DNA from: Nonomuraea wenchangensis
GTDB lineage: Bacteria > Actinomycetota > Actinomycetes > Streptosporangiales > Streptosporangiaceae
Length of the DNA: 64,000 bases
Reading direction: 5' to 3'
NCBI RefSeq assembly: GCF_900111685.1
Contig: NZ_FOHX01000028.1
Coordinates: 1 to 64,000 of the forward strand
Shown here: positions 52,657-60,547 of the stretch, piece after piece
How the letters are laid out: each line of letters starts with the position of its first letter
Position numbering within the stretch: position 1 is the stretch's first letter
Notes under the pieces: model-generated
The model's input: the letters and a program-made list of their open reading frames with translations, nothing else
The model's database searches: none
What the model was told of the DNA's origin: nothing
Made by a program: the position numbers and the translations under genes

Positions 52657-52905
52657 TCGTTGCCGGAGTGACCAGCCGATGACCGCGCAGCGCCGCCGGC
52701 AACCGTCGGCCGGCGCCGTGAGAACGGTCCGATCGGGCCAGTCCGGCTTCGGCCGTCCGACCTGGCGCCGCAGCACCGCCACCTCGTGACGCAACACCAT
52801 GATCTCTGCATCCTTCGACGCCTGGCCGCGGCCCAGCGACATCAGCCGGCCGAACACTCGGAGCGCGAGCAGATAGAGCAGCCGACATGCGGCGGTACGG
52901 GGCAA
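52657..52905 (-). mobile_element. Integrase-type transposase, N-terminal fragment with frameshift
   Basis: MPRTAACRLLYLLALRVFGR, ASKDAEIMVLRHEVAVLRRQ and PKPDWPDR are the N-terminal segment of actinobacterial rve/IS481-like integrases. The homology continues in another frame (RLPAALRGHRLVTPAT) and stops at the direct repeat, so a frameshift and truncation have inactivated it. Confidence 0.65.
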
Positions 52906-52920
52906 ATCGCCGCCAGCGCT

Positions 52921-55824
52921 TCATGAATGAATGCCCGAATTCGATGCATTTGCGCTGCGCTGGTACAGAATCCGTACCGCGTCGGCGATGACGTATCCGT
53001 TGGCGTCGTCGGCCAGCTCGACGGTGGCCACGCCGGCAGCGAACGAGTACTCACCGAGCGACACCCACCGTCCGTTGCGGGACCGTTGGTCGACCCGGAC
53101 CGTTGTTGACCCGCCCGCGTGGTTCACCACGTACGGCGCGTTCGACGCCCGGTTCCCGTCCGCGGTGTACCAGACCGCAACCTGGTAAACCCCGCTCGTT
53201 GGCACCGCCAGGGTCCATCGCGCCTTCGCCGCGCCGGTGCCCGCCGGGCTGGTGGCGTAGTTCCGCTCATAATACCCGGGCACGCTCTGCGCGTTGGTGT
53301 TCCAGGTACCGGTCACCACGGAGAAGCTCGTCGAGGCGTTGTCGGCCACCACGCCCTGATAGATGAGCCGCACCGCGTCGGCGACGACGTACCCGTCCGC
53401 GTCGTCGGACAACTCGACCGTGCCCGTGCCGACAGCGAACAGGAAGTAGCCCAGTGACACCCACTGGGAACCCCGAGTCCGCTGGTCGATGCGGATCGTC
53501 GTCGACCCGCCCGCGTGGTTCACCACGTACGGCGCGTTCGACGCCCGGTTCCCGTCCGCGGTGTACCAGACCGCAACCTGGTACACCCCGCTCGCCGGTA
53601 CGTCCGGCCGCCAGCGGACCTTCGACGCGCCGGTGCCCGCCGGAGCGGTCCGGTAATCCTGCCCGTAGTACCCGGACACGCCGGTCGCCGGATTCCAGGA
53701 GCCGGACACCATCTCGAAGCCGGTCGCGCTGTTGTCCGCGACGCCTCCGAGCCGGACAAGGCGCACCGCGTCGGCGACGACGTACCCGTCCGCGTCGTCG
53801 GACAACTCGACGGTGGCCGTGTCGCCGGCGACGAAGGAGAAGGCGCCCAGCACCACCCACCGTCCGCCCTCGGTGCGCTGGTCGACCCGGAATGTCGCCT
53901 GCCCGTCCGCATGTTTGACCACGTAGGGCGCGTTCGAGGCCCGGTTCGAGTGCGCCGGATACCAGACGGCCACCTCGTACGTCCCGGTCATCCGCACGTC
54001 GGGCCGGAACCGCGCCACCGCGCCGCCGGTACCCGCCGGATGGGTCGCGTAGAACTGCCCGTAATACCCCGCCACCCCGGTCGCATCGGTGTCCCACGTG
54101 CCGGACACGATTTCGAAGCCGGCCGGCGCGTTGTTGTCCGCGACGGTTCGCAGCGGATCAGCGGCAGGCCCGCCCGAGATCAGCATGAGCTGATCGGGAG
54201 CGATCACCTTCCCGCCACCACGGCCCGCGTCGACAAGGGTGAACCGGATCCAGTGCATGCCTGCGGCCAGCGTGACCACGCCCAGGGGATAGAGCCGGAA
54301 GCCCTCACCCTTCGTCATCGTCGGATCGACCCGGCCGTATGGCAGATCCGTCCCGTCGACGCTCGTGCGGATCCGGCCCCGGTCGCTGCGACGGTGCTGG
54401 CGTACGGACATCTCATAGCTGCCCGCGGTCGTGACGTCGAACGGGACCTCGACGTAGTCACCGAGACCGTTCGCTCCGTGCCGGATGACCTTGCCGCCTC
54501 CGGCATTGGCGTCCGAGACCAGCTGCGGCGCGCCACCGGTGTTGGTCCGGGCCTGCGGGATGGCGAGTTCGTATTCGCGCTGAACGAACCCCGGCCCACT
54601 GGCCAGACTGTCGCGCCCGTTCGTCAGCCACTCAAGGTCGAACCGAGCCACCGCGATGCGTTCCGGGAAAGCGCGTGAGTCGCCGTCGCGTCCATAGATC
54701 AGCAGGATCGTGCCGTCAGCCAGCGACGCGAGGTCGGAGTAGTAGGACGGGCCAGGATTGACCACCCGGCTGTAGCGGTAGCTGGCGCCCTCGTCGTAGG
54801 AGACCGAGACGGTCATGTTCTCCCGCGCCGCGGAGTCCGGCCGGCTGTACAAGATTCGGTTGACCGGTCCGCGGGTGTAGCGGATCAGACCGGCGTCGAC
54901 GGCGACGAATTGCTCGACCGAGTCGTCGACCACCGGCGCAGACCAGGTCGCCCCGCCGTCAGTGCTGGTCGACGTGATGCGGTAATGGGTCCCGCCCGCG
55001 CCCCACCGGCCGTTGATCACAACCGCACCGTCGCTGCGCTGAAAGACCCGGCTCTCGCCGATCGGATAGCTCGTGGAGAACGGGATTGGCGCGCTGCGCC
55101 GCCAGCTGACCCCATGGTCGTCGCTGAGCAGCAGATCGACCCCATAGCGGGGTTCGGAGCCGGAGGCCTTGTGGCTGACGGGCATCAGCAGCCGGCCGTT
55201 GACGAGCTGGATCCCGTGGCCCGGGGTGGGGGCCTGGCTCGTCCAGCCGTTCGGGTTGGTGGCGTACAGCGAACTCAGGTTCACCCGTGCACCCCAGGTC
55301 GCGCCGGCGTCGTCGCTCCGCTTGACGAACGTCGACGCGTTCGCGCCGCGGTAGAACAGGAACACCGCACCTATCTGCCCGTCCACCAGCAACGACGGGC
55401 TGCCGATGCTGTCACCCTCGGGCGCATCGTCGGTGACCACCACGACACTGGCGGACCAGGTACGCGCCCCGTCCAGGCTGCGCCGCAGCAGCAGGTCCTT
55501 CTTGGCGCAGTCGCAGTCGGACTTACGCCCCTCGGTGACGGCGAGCACGACATCGCCGGCCAGGGCCTCCTGGCCGCCAGAGGCGGGCAGGGGTGTTCCC
55601 GCCGGAACCACGGCGAACGCCTGCACATGCATGCGTACGTACGGGTCATTGGTATCAGTCGCGTCCCACAGCTCGGTCTCGCTGAACGAGCCGGCACTCG
55701 ACGGCATCGCGACCGCGGCAGACGCCGGAGAGAACAGAGTCCCCATGGCCACAATGCACGACACCAGCGTCAAACGCAGCATCGCGACCAGCACTCCGGG
55801 CCGCTCACCGGGCGGACGTAACAT
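52921..55824 (-). CDS. Secreted sialidase-like protein with three golvesin-type repeats
   Basis: 967 residues. The start is ATG 55824 because AGGAGG lies seven bases before it; an open frame running further upstream crosses a LacI remnant and is not used. Signal peptide to about residue 39 (AMGTLFSPASAAVA). The BNR propeller (about 40-430) contains RSLDGARTW, RSDDAGATW, LSDDHGVSW and STDGGATW Asp-boxes. A CBM-like domain follows (YELAIPQARTNTGG to DQLMLISG), then three repeats of about 132 residues ending DDADGYVVADAVRL, similar to the golvesin/Xly carbohydrate-binding C-terminal domain. It probably releases terminal sugars from glycans outside the cell. Confidence 0.85.
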   Translation of the reverse strand: MLRPPGERPGVLVAMLRLTLVSCIVAMGTLFSPASAAVAMPSSAGSFSETELWDATDTNDPYVRMHVQAFAVVPAGTPLPASGGQEALAGDVVLAVTEGRKSDCDCAKKDLLLRRSLDGARTWSASVVVVTDDAPEGDSIGSPSLLVDGQIGAVFLFYRGANASTFVKRSDDAGATWGARVNLSSLYATNPNGWTSQAPTPGHGIQLVNGRLLMPVSHKASGSEPRYGVDLLLSDDHGVSWRRSAPIPFSTSYPIGESRVFQRSDGAVVINGRWGAGGTHYRITSTSTDGGATWSAPVVDDSVEQFVAVDAGLIRYTRGPVNRILYSRPDSAARENMTVSVSYDEGASYRYSRVVNPGPSYYSDLASLADGTILLIYGRDGDSRAFPERIAVARFDLEWLTNGRDSLASGPGFVQREYELAIPQARTNTGGAPQLVSDANAGGGKVIRHGANGLGDYVEVPFDVTTAGSYEMSVRQHRRSDRGRIRTSVDGTDLPYGRVDPTMTKGEGFRLYPLGVVTLAAGMHWIRFTLVDAGRGGGKVIAPDQLMLISGGPAADPLRTVADNNAPAGFEIVSGTWDTDATGVAGYYGQFYATHPAGTGGAVARFRPDVRMTGTYEVAVWYPAHSNRASNAPYVVKHADGQATFRVDQRTEGGRWVVLGAFSFVAGDTATVELSDDADGYVVADAVRLVRLGGVADNSATGFEMVSGSWNPATGVSGYYGQDYRTAPAGTGASKVRWRPDVPASGVYQVAVWYTADGNRASNAPYVVNHAGGSTTIRIDQRTRGSQWVSLGYFLFAVGTGTVELSDDADGYVVADAVRLIYQGVVADNASTSFSVVTGTWNTNAQSVPGYYERNYATSPAGTGAAKARWTLAVPTSGVYQVAVWYTADGNRASNAPYVVNHAGGSTTVRVDQRSRNGRWVSLGEYSFAAGVATVELADDANGYVIADAVRILYQRSANASNSGIHS
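52955..54160 (-). repeat. Three tandem golvesin-domain repeats
   Basis: Units of about 396-400 bp coding for WYTADGNRASNAPYVVNHAG-type modules. Between the last two units an 80-bp segment is identical (53108-53187 and 53504-53583), pointing to recent duplication or gene conversion. Confidence 0.8.
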
Positions 55825-55839
55825 CTCGATCCTCCTAAT

Positions 55840-55988
55840 AGGGGTGCTACCAGGCCCAGCAGGTGGTTGCGCCCGCCCTTGAGGCTGCGCGCGGCGATGT
55901 CGACCGAGTAGCCCAGCTCGGCCGCGGCCGCGAGGACCGCCGGCCGGGTCGATTCGGCGATGTCCACCTGGGGGTCGGCGTTGCCGCC
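55840..55988 (-). pseudogene. LacI-family regulator remnant
   Basis: GGNADPQVDIAESTRPAVLAAAAELGY then SVDIAARSLKGGRNHLLGLVAPLL corresponds to the second half of a LacI DNA-binding domain and the first strand of its ligand domain. The start (first 25 or so residues) and the whole sensor domain are missing; the frame is closed by TAA at 56010-56012. It directly adjoins the ribosome site of the sialidase gene, which is a common target of such regulators. Confidence 0.65.
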
Positions 55989-56013
55989 GGGGAGGAGCCA
56001 TGCGAATCCTTAT

Positions 56014-56025
56014 TAATACGTATTA
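56014..56025. promoter_or_regulatory. Perfect palindrome TAATACGTATTA, orphan LacI operator
   Basis: A 12-bp perfect palindrome with central CG in an AT-rich island, 190 bases before the sialidase start and just outside the LacI remnant. It is probably the operator once used by that regulator, now perhaps read by another LacI protein. Confidence 0.55.
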
Positions 56026-56143
56026 GGCAGTGAGTAAAAGGCTAATTCTCAAGATCGGGCACGTCAATAGATGACTCGATCAGCCATCCCGATGCGCGCT
56101 CGCACCATGGCGGGAACGAGGCCGCGACGTCGATGATGGAGCC

Positions 56144-56995
56144 GTGAGGAACGCTGATCTGAAGATCCAGTACGAGCGCGACGGCTACGTCGTCCTCGAT
56201 CGCGCCTTCGGCCCGGGCGAGGTCGACAAGCTGGTCGAAGAGGCCGTACGCATCTGCCGCGGCGAGCTGGGCGCCATCCGCGGCGCGCTCCCCGCCGACC
56301 CCGCCGACACCGACGAGGACGTGCTGCGCAGGTTCCTGTGCGTGCACTACCCGCACAAGCTCTCCGGCCTGATGCTCGCCACGATGAGCCACCCGGCGAT
56401 CGTCACGGCGCTCACGTCGGTTATCGGTCCGAACGTAAAAGCCATGCAGTCAATGCTGTTCATCAAGTCCGAGGGAGAGCCGGGGCAGGCCTGGCACCAG
56501 GATGAGATGTTCATCCCGACCCGGGACCGCTCGCTCACGGCGGCCTGGCTCGCGCTCGACGACGCCACCATCGAGAACGGCTGCCTCTGGGTGCTACCGG
56601 GATCGCACCGATCCGGCGTGCTCTACCCGAACCGCGAGCACGACGACCCCCGCTACGACTGCACGGTGGAGTCCTACGGCTTCCCGTTCGACGAATCCGA
56701 CGCGGTGCCCGTCGAGGTCGCCGCCGGTTCCGTGGTCGTGTTCAACGGCTACCTGCTGCACAGGTCGCTGCCCAACACCGGCCGGCACGGATACCGGAGA
56801 GCGCTGGTCAACCACTACATGAGCGCGGAGTCCCTCCTGCCGTGGGACGCCCCGCCGGCGGGAACACCCATGGCACAGGCCGACCACCGGGACATCGTCC
56901 TCGTCGCGGGCAGCGACCCGTACGCGTACAAAGGTCTCCGGGAGGTGCGCCAACCGCGAATTCGCCCGAACCGGGACGGCGGCTGCGACAGGTGA
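56144..56995 (+). CDS. Phytanoyl-CoA dioxygenase (PhyH)-like Fe(II)/2-oxoglutarate enzyme
   Basis: 283 residues from GTG 56144. The iron ligands are H118 and D120 (WHQDEMF) and H206 (GYLLHRSLPN); RRALVNHYM carries the 2-oxoglutarate arginine. GCLWVLPGSHRSGVLYP is the typical PhyH loop. It hydroxylates a small molecule or lipid; substrate unknown. The stop overlaps the start of the AraC gene (GTGA), so the regulator is co-transcribed with it. Confidence 0.85.
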   Translation: MRNADLKIQYERDGYVVLDRAFGPGEVDKLVEEAVRICRGELGAIRGALPADPADTDEDVLRRFLCVHYPHKLSGLMLATMSHPAIVTALTSVIGPNVKAMQSMLFIKSEGEPGQAWHQDEMFIPTRDRSLTAAWLALDDATIENGCLWVLPGSHRSGVLYPNREHDDPRYDCTVESYGFPFDESDAVPVEVAAGSVVVFNGYLLHRSLPNTGRHGYRRALVNHYMSAESLLPWDAPPAGTPMAQADHRDIVLVAGSDPYAYKGLREVRQPRIRPNRDGGCDR

Positions 56996-57966
56996 TCTCC
57001 ATCGAGGTGCTGCCCCGCCTCGGACCCACCGTCGCGGACTACCCGCCGGGCTCGGCCTTCGGCCCGCGGGAGGCCAGGTCCTACCAGTTCGTCTGGCTCC
57101 TGCGGGGCAGTGCCACCTGGGTGTGGGACGACGTCCTGCTCCCGCTGGTGCCGGGAAAGCTGCTGCTCATCCGGCCGGGAATGCGCGACTCGTTCCGCTG
57201 GGATCCCCGTACGATGACTCGGCACGCGTACGTGCACTTCACGCTCGACGGTCATGGTCGGCCGGACTGGCCGCTGGTGCGGGATCTGACCGGCCGGCAC
57301 GACCCCATGGGCGCCCTGTGCCGATATCTGCTCTGGCTGGGCAGCGAGTGCCCGCCGGGCTGGCGGGCTCAAGCCGGCGAAACGCTCCGCCTGCTGGTGC
57401 TGACCTTCCTGGCCGGCCCTTCGCCGGTGGAACTCACACCGGCGGCCCTGCCGGAGCCCGTTGTCGAGATGATGCACGCCGTGCGCGAGCACTGGGCCGA
57501 CGGGGTGGCGCGGCCGATCCCGATGCGGCAACTCGCGGCAGCCGCCCAGGTCTCGGCGAGCACGCTGTGCCGCATGTTTCGCCGGAGATTCGGCATCGGC
57601 CCCGTCGCCGCCATCGAACTCCTGCGCCTGACCAGGGCAGAACCACTGTTGTGGCAGAGCAACCTGTCCATGCAGGCGATCGCCGTTCAGTGCGGGTTCG
57701 CGGACGCGTACCACTTCTCCCGCCGATTCCGCGCGATCTACAGGATGGCGCCGACCACTTTCCGCGTCACCGCACCGGAGAACGCACCGCCCTCACCGGT
57801 CGAGTCCGGCGGTCTCGCGGCGCTGCAGTCGCTCCTCCCCAGCACCCACGGCCACCTGGCCGATGCCGGAGCGCCGAGCACGAGCCGACATCAATCTTCT
57901 TCGCGCGCGAACCGCCGGAGAGTGTTCGCTGACACGAACGACGGGGCCTGTGCTCAGCGTCCATGA
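56992..57966 (+). CDS. AraC-family regulator
   Basis: 324 residues from GTG 56992. The N-terminal cupin-like sensor (YQFVWLLRGSATWVWDDVLLPLVPGKLLLIRPGM) binds a ligand; two helix-turn-helix motifs follow (MRQLAAAAQVSASTLCRMFRRRFG and MQAIAVQCGFADAYHFSRRFRAIYRMAPTTFR). The tail after residue 255 is low-complexity. It is coupled to the PhyH-like gene and probably regulates it or the neighbouring sialidase. Confidence 0.85.
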   Translation: MISIEVLPRLGPTVADYPPGSAFGPREARSYQFVWLLRGSATWVWDDVLLPLVPGKLLLIRPGMRDSFRWDPRTMTRHAYVHFTLDGHGRPDWPLVRDLTGRHDPMGALCRYLLWLGSECPPGWRAQAGETLRLLVLTFLAGPSPVELTPAALPEPVVEMMHAVREHWADGVARPIPMRQLAAAAQVSASTLCRMFRRRFGIGPVAAIELLRLTRAEPLLWQSNLSMQAIAVQCGFADAYHFSRRFRAIYRMAPTTFRVTAPENAPPSPVESGGLAALQSLLPSTHGHLADAGAPSTSRHQSSSRANRRRVFADTNDGACAQRP

Positions 57967-58010
57967 TCTCCACGGTCGCGGCCGCTGATACGAGCGGCGG
58001 GGGCGTGTGC

Positions 58011-58661
58011 TCAGGGGCGGGTCTGCCGGTGCCGGTGGGCCAGGACGAGCCAGGCCGCGAGGGCGGCGAGCGCCGCGAGGACGATGACGCCGATCCGCAG
58101 CACGCTCCCCACCGCGCCGTCCCCGTCCGCCTTACCCGCCGCGTCCGCCGCGGCCTCGTGCAGGTGGGCGGGTGCGGACGCCTGGCCAGGAGCGGGGGCG
58201 GCCGTCGTACCCGGTGCGGGAGCGGTCGTCGAGCCCGGCGCGGGCGCGGCGGTCGGGCCCGGTGCCGACGTCTCCGCCACCGGCGCGGCGACCACGCCGG
58301 CCTTCACCTTCACCGTCTTCTTCGCCTTGGCCGGCTCGGTCGCCCTCACCGTCACCCGCCACTCGCCGCTGGGCAGCGGCTCGGCGGAGCGGTAGAGGTT
58401 CTGGCCCTCGCCGGCCGACCGGAGCGGGACCGGGCCGAAGGCACGGCCGTCGGACGAGGTGGCGGTCAGCGTCGCCGCGACGATCTCGGTGACGGGATGG
58501 CCGTCCTTCTCGTACGTCACGAGCACGTTGACGTTGTCGGCCCCGTCACCCGTCACCTCCAGCTTGATCGGCCCGCCGTGCGCGTGGGCGGCCGGTGCGC
58601 AGAGCACCAGCCCGGCCCAGGACAGCAGGAGGGTCAGGACGTAGGCCGATGCCTTCTTCAC
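58011..58661 (-). CDS. Secreted membrane-anchored protein with Pro-Ala-Gly repeats
   Basis: 216 residues from GTG 58661 (signal peptide ending CAPAAHAHG). An Ig-like domain (IKLEVTGDGADNVNVLVTYEKDGHPVTE to EWRVTVRATEPAKAKKTVKV) resembles CopC-type folds. A proline-rich spacer with PAPGTT/PAPGST units leads to one C-terminal membrane helix (LRIGVIVLAALAALAAWLVLA) and a short basic tail. It is the last gene of the surface locus, 79 bases after the DUF916 gene. Confidence 0.65.
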   Translation of the reverse strand: MKKASAYVLTLLLSWAGLVLCAPAAHAHGGPIKLEVTGDGADNVNVLVTYEKDGHPVTEIVAATLTATSSDGRAFGPVPLRSAGEGQNLYRSAEPLPSGEWRVTVRATEPAKAKKTVKVKAGVVAAPVAETSAPGPTAAPAPGSTTAPAPGTTAAPAPGQASAPAHLHEAAADAAGKADGDGAVGSVLRIGVIVLAALAALAAWLVLAHRHRQTRP

Positions 58662-58740
58662 GGAACATGGCTCCCTTGCGATTCGATGCCGGCGCCCGGG
58701 CCGGTTGACGGCCGCCACCTCTGAGGGCGGGTGACGGGAC

Positions 58741-59757
58741 TCACGCCTCCTGCGACCTGCCCTCACGGGCGAGCCTGATCAGTTCTTCGATGCGCCTGCG
58801 GCGCCGCGCGGCGTTCAGCCGGAGGGCGAAGAAGGCGAGGACGAGCAGGACGACGAGGCCGAGCTGCGGCCACGGCAGCGCCCAGACCGTGGTGGCGACC
58901 GCCGCCTGCCGCACGGCGACGTCCGGCACCGCCGCACCGGCGAGGGAGGGGGCCGCCACGACCGTCGTACGGACCGGCCCCAGCGGCCAGGCCCCCACCA
59001 CCCGCGCGACGTACGTACGGCTGCCGCCCGGCATGAGCTCCCTGGCCCTGGCCGCGGACGGGTCGCTCCAGGAGTTCTCGGTGAACAGCGTGGACGACAG
59101 CACCCGGTTGTCACTGACGAGCCGGATATTTCCGGCATTGGCCACCGTGTACGTCACCTCGACCGTCCCAGGGACGAAGGGATTCCACGAGCCCGTGTAC
59201 TCCGCCCGCACCCCGCTGACGGCCACCTTGGCGACGTAGTCGCCGGTGACCCGGATGTTCAGGCGGACGCCCACCCGGTTCTGGACCCGTACCTGCCCGG
59301 AGACCGTCTCCAGGGACGCGGTCACTCCGGCGGGATGGTCGCCCGGCGTCGCGTTGCCGGGGATCGACACCGTCACCGGCACGACGGAGGTGGCGCCGGC
59401 GGCGATGGTCACCTTCTCGGGCACCGTGATCCACGAGCCGCCGTCCACCGGCGCGACGTCCGACGGCCGCATGTCGAAGTAGCCTTTGGAGGTCAGGTAG
59501 CCGTCGTTGGCGTCGATCCCGAACTCGACCGGCTCGGTGGAGCGGTTGATGACCGCGACGTGCTCGACCACCTGCCCGCCGCCGGGGAGTTCGAGGTCGA
59601 TGACGCTGCGGCCGTCGGGCCCGCCCGCGTTGGCCGGCACGACCGACCAGGTGGTGTCGGCGTGCGACGGGGCCGCCGGCCCCACCAGGACGGCGGCCGG
59701 CAGGGCGGCGAGGACGGCGAGGCGGGCGAGGACGCCTCGCGCACGGTTGATGGTCAA
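58741..59757 (-). CDS. DUF916 (WxL-associated) surface protein
   Basis: 338 residues. Signal peptide to AAPSHA, a first domain matching DUF916 (VVEHVAVINRSTEPVEFGIDANDGYLTSKGYFDMRPSD, then GVRLNIRVTGDYVAKVAVSG), and one C-terminal helix (ALPWPQLGLVVLLVLAFFALRL) with a basic tail. In Firmicutes such proteins bind peptidoglycan and pair with WxL proteins; a WxL-like gene lies directly upstream (89-bp gap). Confidence 0.75.
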   Translation of the reverse strand: MTINRARGVLARLAVLAALPAAVLVGPAAPSHADTTWSVVPANAGGPDGRSVIDLELPGGGQVVEHVAVINRSTEPVEFGIDANDGYLTSKGYFDMRPSDVAPVDGGSWITVPEKVTIAAGATSVVPVTVSIPGNATPGDHPAGVTASLETVSGQVRVQNRVGVRLNIRVTGDYVAKVAVSGVRAEYTGSWNPFVPGTVEVTYTVANAGNIRLVSDNRVLSSTLFTENSWSDPSAARARELMPGGSRTYVARVVGAWPLGPVRTTVVAAPSLAGAAVPDVAVRQAAVATTVWALPWPQLGLVVLLVLAFFALRLNAARRRRRIEELIRLAREGRSQEA

Positions 59758-59846
59758 CAGAGGATGTCTCCAGTCTCGTCGTCGTGGCCGCCCGGAACCC
59801 CGCAGGGTCCCGGGCGGCGATGGCGTCCCGCGCCCCGGAAAATGGC

Positions 59847-60482
59847 TCAGGACTGGTTGAACAGGGAGAGCGTCAGGGTCGAGTGGTACTCGCCGGCGGC
59901 GACGTCGGTGGGCGTGCGCAGCGCCAGGTCGGCGTTCACCTCCCAGGTGCCGATCTCGTCGGCGGAGTTCGCCGTGGACACCAGCAGCTCCTGGCCCCGC
60001 AGGCCGACTGTGGGCGCTCCCGAGCCGTCGGAGATGACGCTGGAGACGGGCTCGCCGGCCGCGACCGCGCCGGTCGAGGAGTCGCTCAGCAGCCGCGGCC
60101 GCCAGCCCAGGTACTGCGGGCCGATGGGCGGCGCGGAGCCGTCCGTCGCGGTGAACTCGCCGGCCTGGCCCACGACCGCCCAGAAGTCACCGTCGGGGAT
60201 CTCCCCGGGATCGCGGGTGTCGGTCACCGTGACCGTCGGCAGGGTGCCGACGAACTGGCGGGCGGCCGCGTCGGAGCCGTTCTCCTGCAGGGCCACCCCG
60301 CCGTTGTCGGCGACGGTCATGGACACCTGGCCGGTAGTGGTGCCCGGCTCGATGGTCACCGACACGTCGATGCCGTCCTCGGGATCGTCCTCGGCCACGG
60401 CGGGACCGGCCAGGCCGGCGCCGGCGAGCGCGACACCGACCACCGCGGCGGCGAGCAGCCGCGCGGCCTTGTTGATTCTCAT
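59847..60482 (-). CDS. WxL-like secreted surface protein
   Basis: 211 residues, signal peptide MRINKAARLLAAAVVGVALAGAGLAGPAVA. The mature protein is beta-rich, with a WxL-like C-terminal end (TPTDVAAGEYHSTLTLSLFNQS) and GWRPRLL in the middle. Its place between the DUF916 gene and the large surface enzyme supports a cell-wall complex. The strict W-x-L motif is not clear, so the assignment is tentative. Confidence 0.6.
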   Translation of the reverse strand: MRINKAARLLAAAVVGVALAGAGLAGPAVAEDDPEDGIDVSVTIEPGTTTGQVSMTVADNGGVALQENGSDAAARQFVGTLPTVTVTDTRDPGEIPDGDFWAVVGQAGEFTATDGSAPPIGPQYLGWRPRLLSDSSTGAVAAGEPVSSVISDGSGAPTVGLRGQELLVSTANSADEIGTWEVNADLALRTPTDVAAGEYHSTLTLSLFNQS

Positions 60483-60507
60483 GTGATCGCTCCATCTATG
60501 AGTGGGC

Positions 60508-60535
60508 GGGGCCGGCCGGCCCAGCGGCCGGCCCC
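60508..60535 (-). terminator. Hairpin between the surface enzyme and WxL-like genes
   Basis: GGGGCCGGCCG and CGGCCGGCCCC form an 11-bp stem with a six-base loop 13 bases after the large gene's stop; it may attenuate rather than end the operon. Confidence 0.65.
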
Positions 60536-60547
60536 GGGGGTTCTGTC

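Noticed and set aside
55825..56001. Longer N-terminus for the sialidase (start at 56001)
   Set aside because: That extension reads the LacI remnant in a wrong frame; AGGAGG and a signal peptide support the start at 55824.
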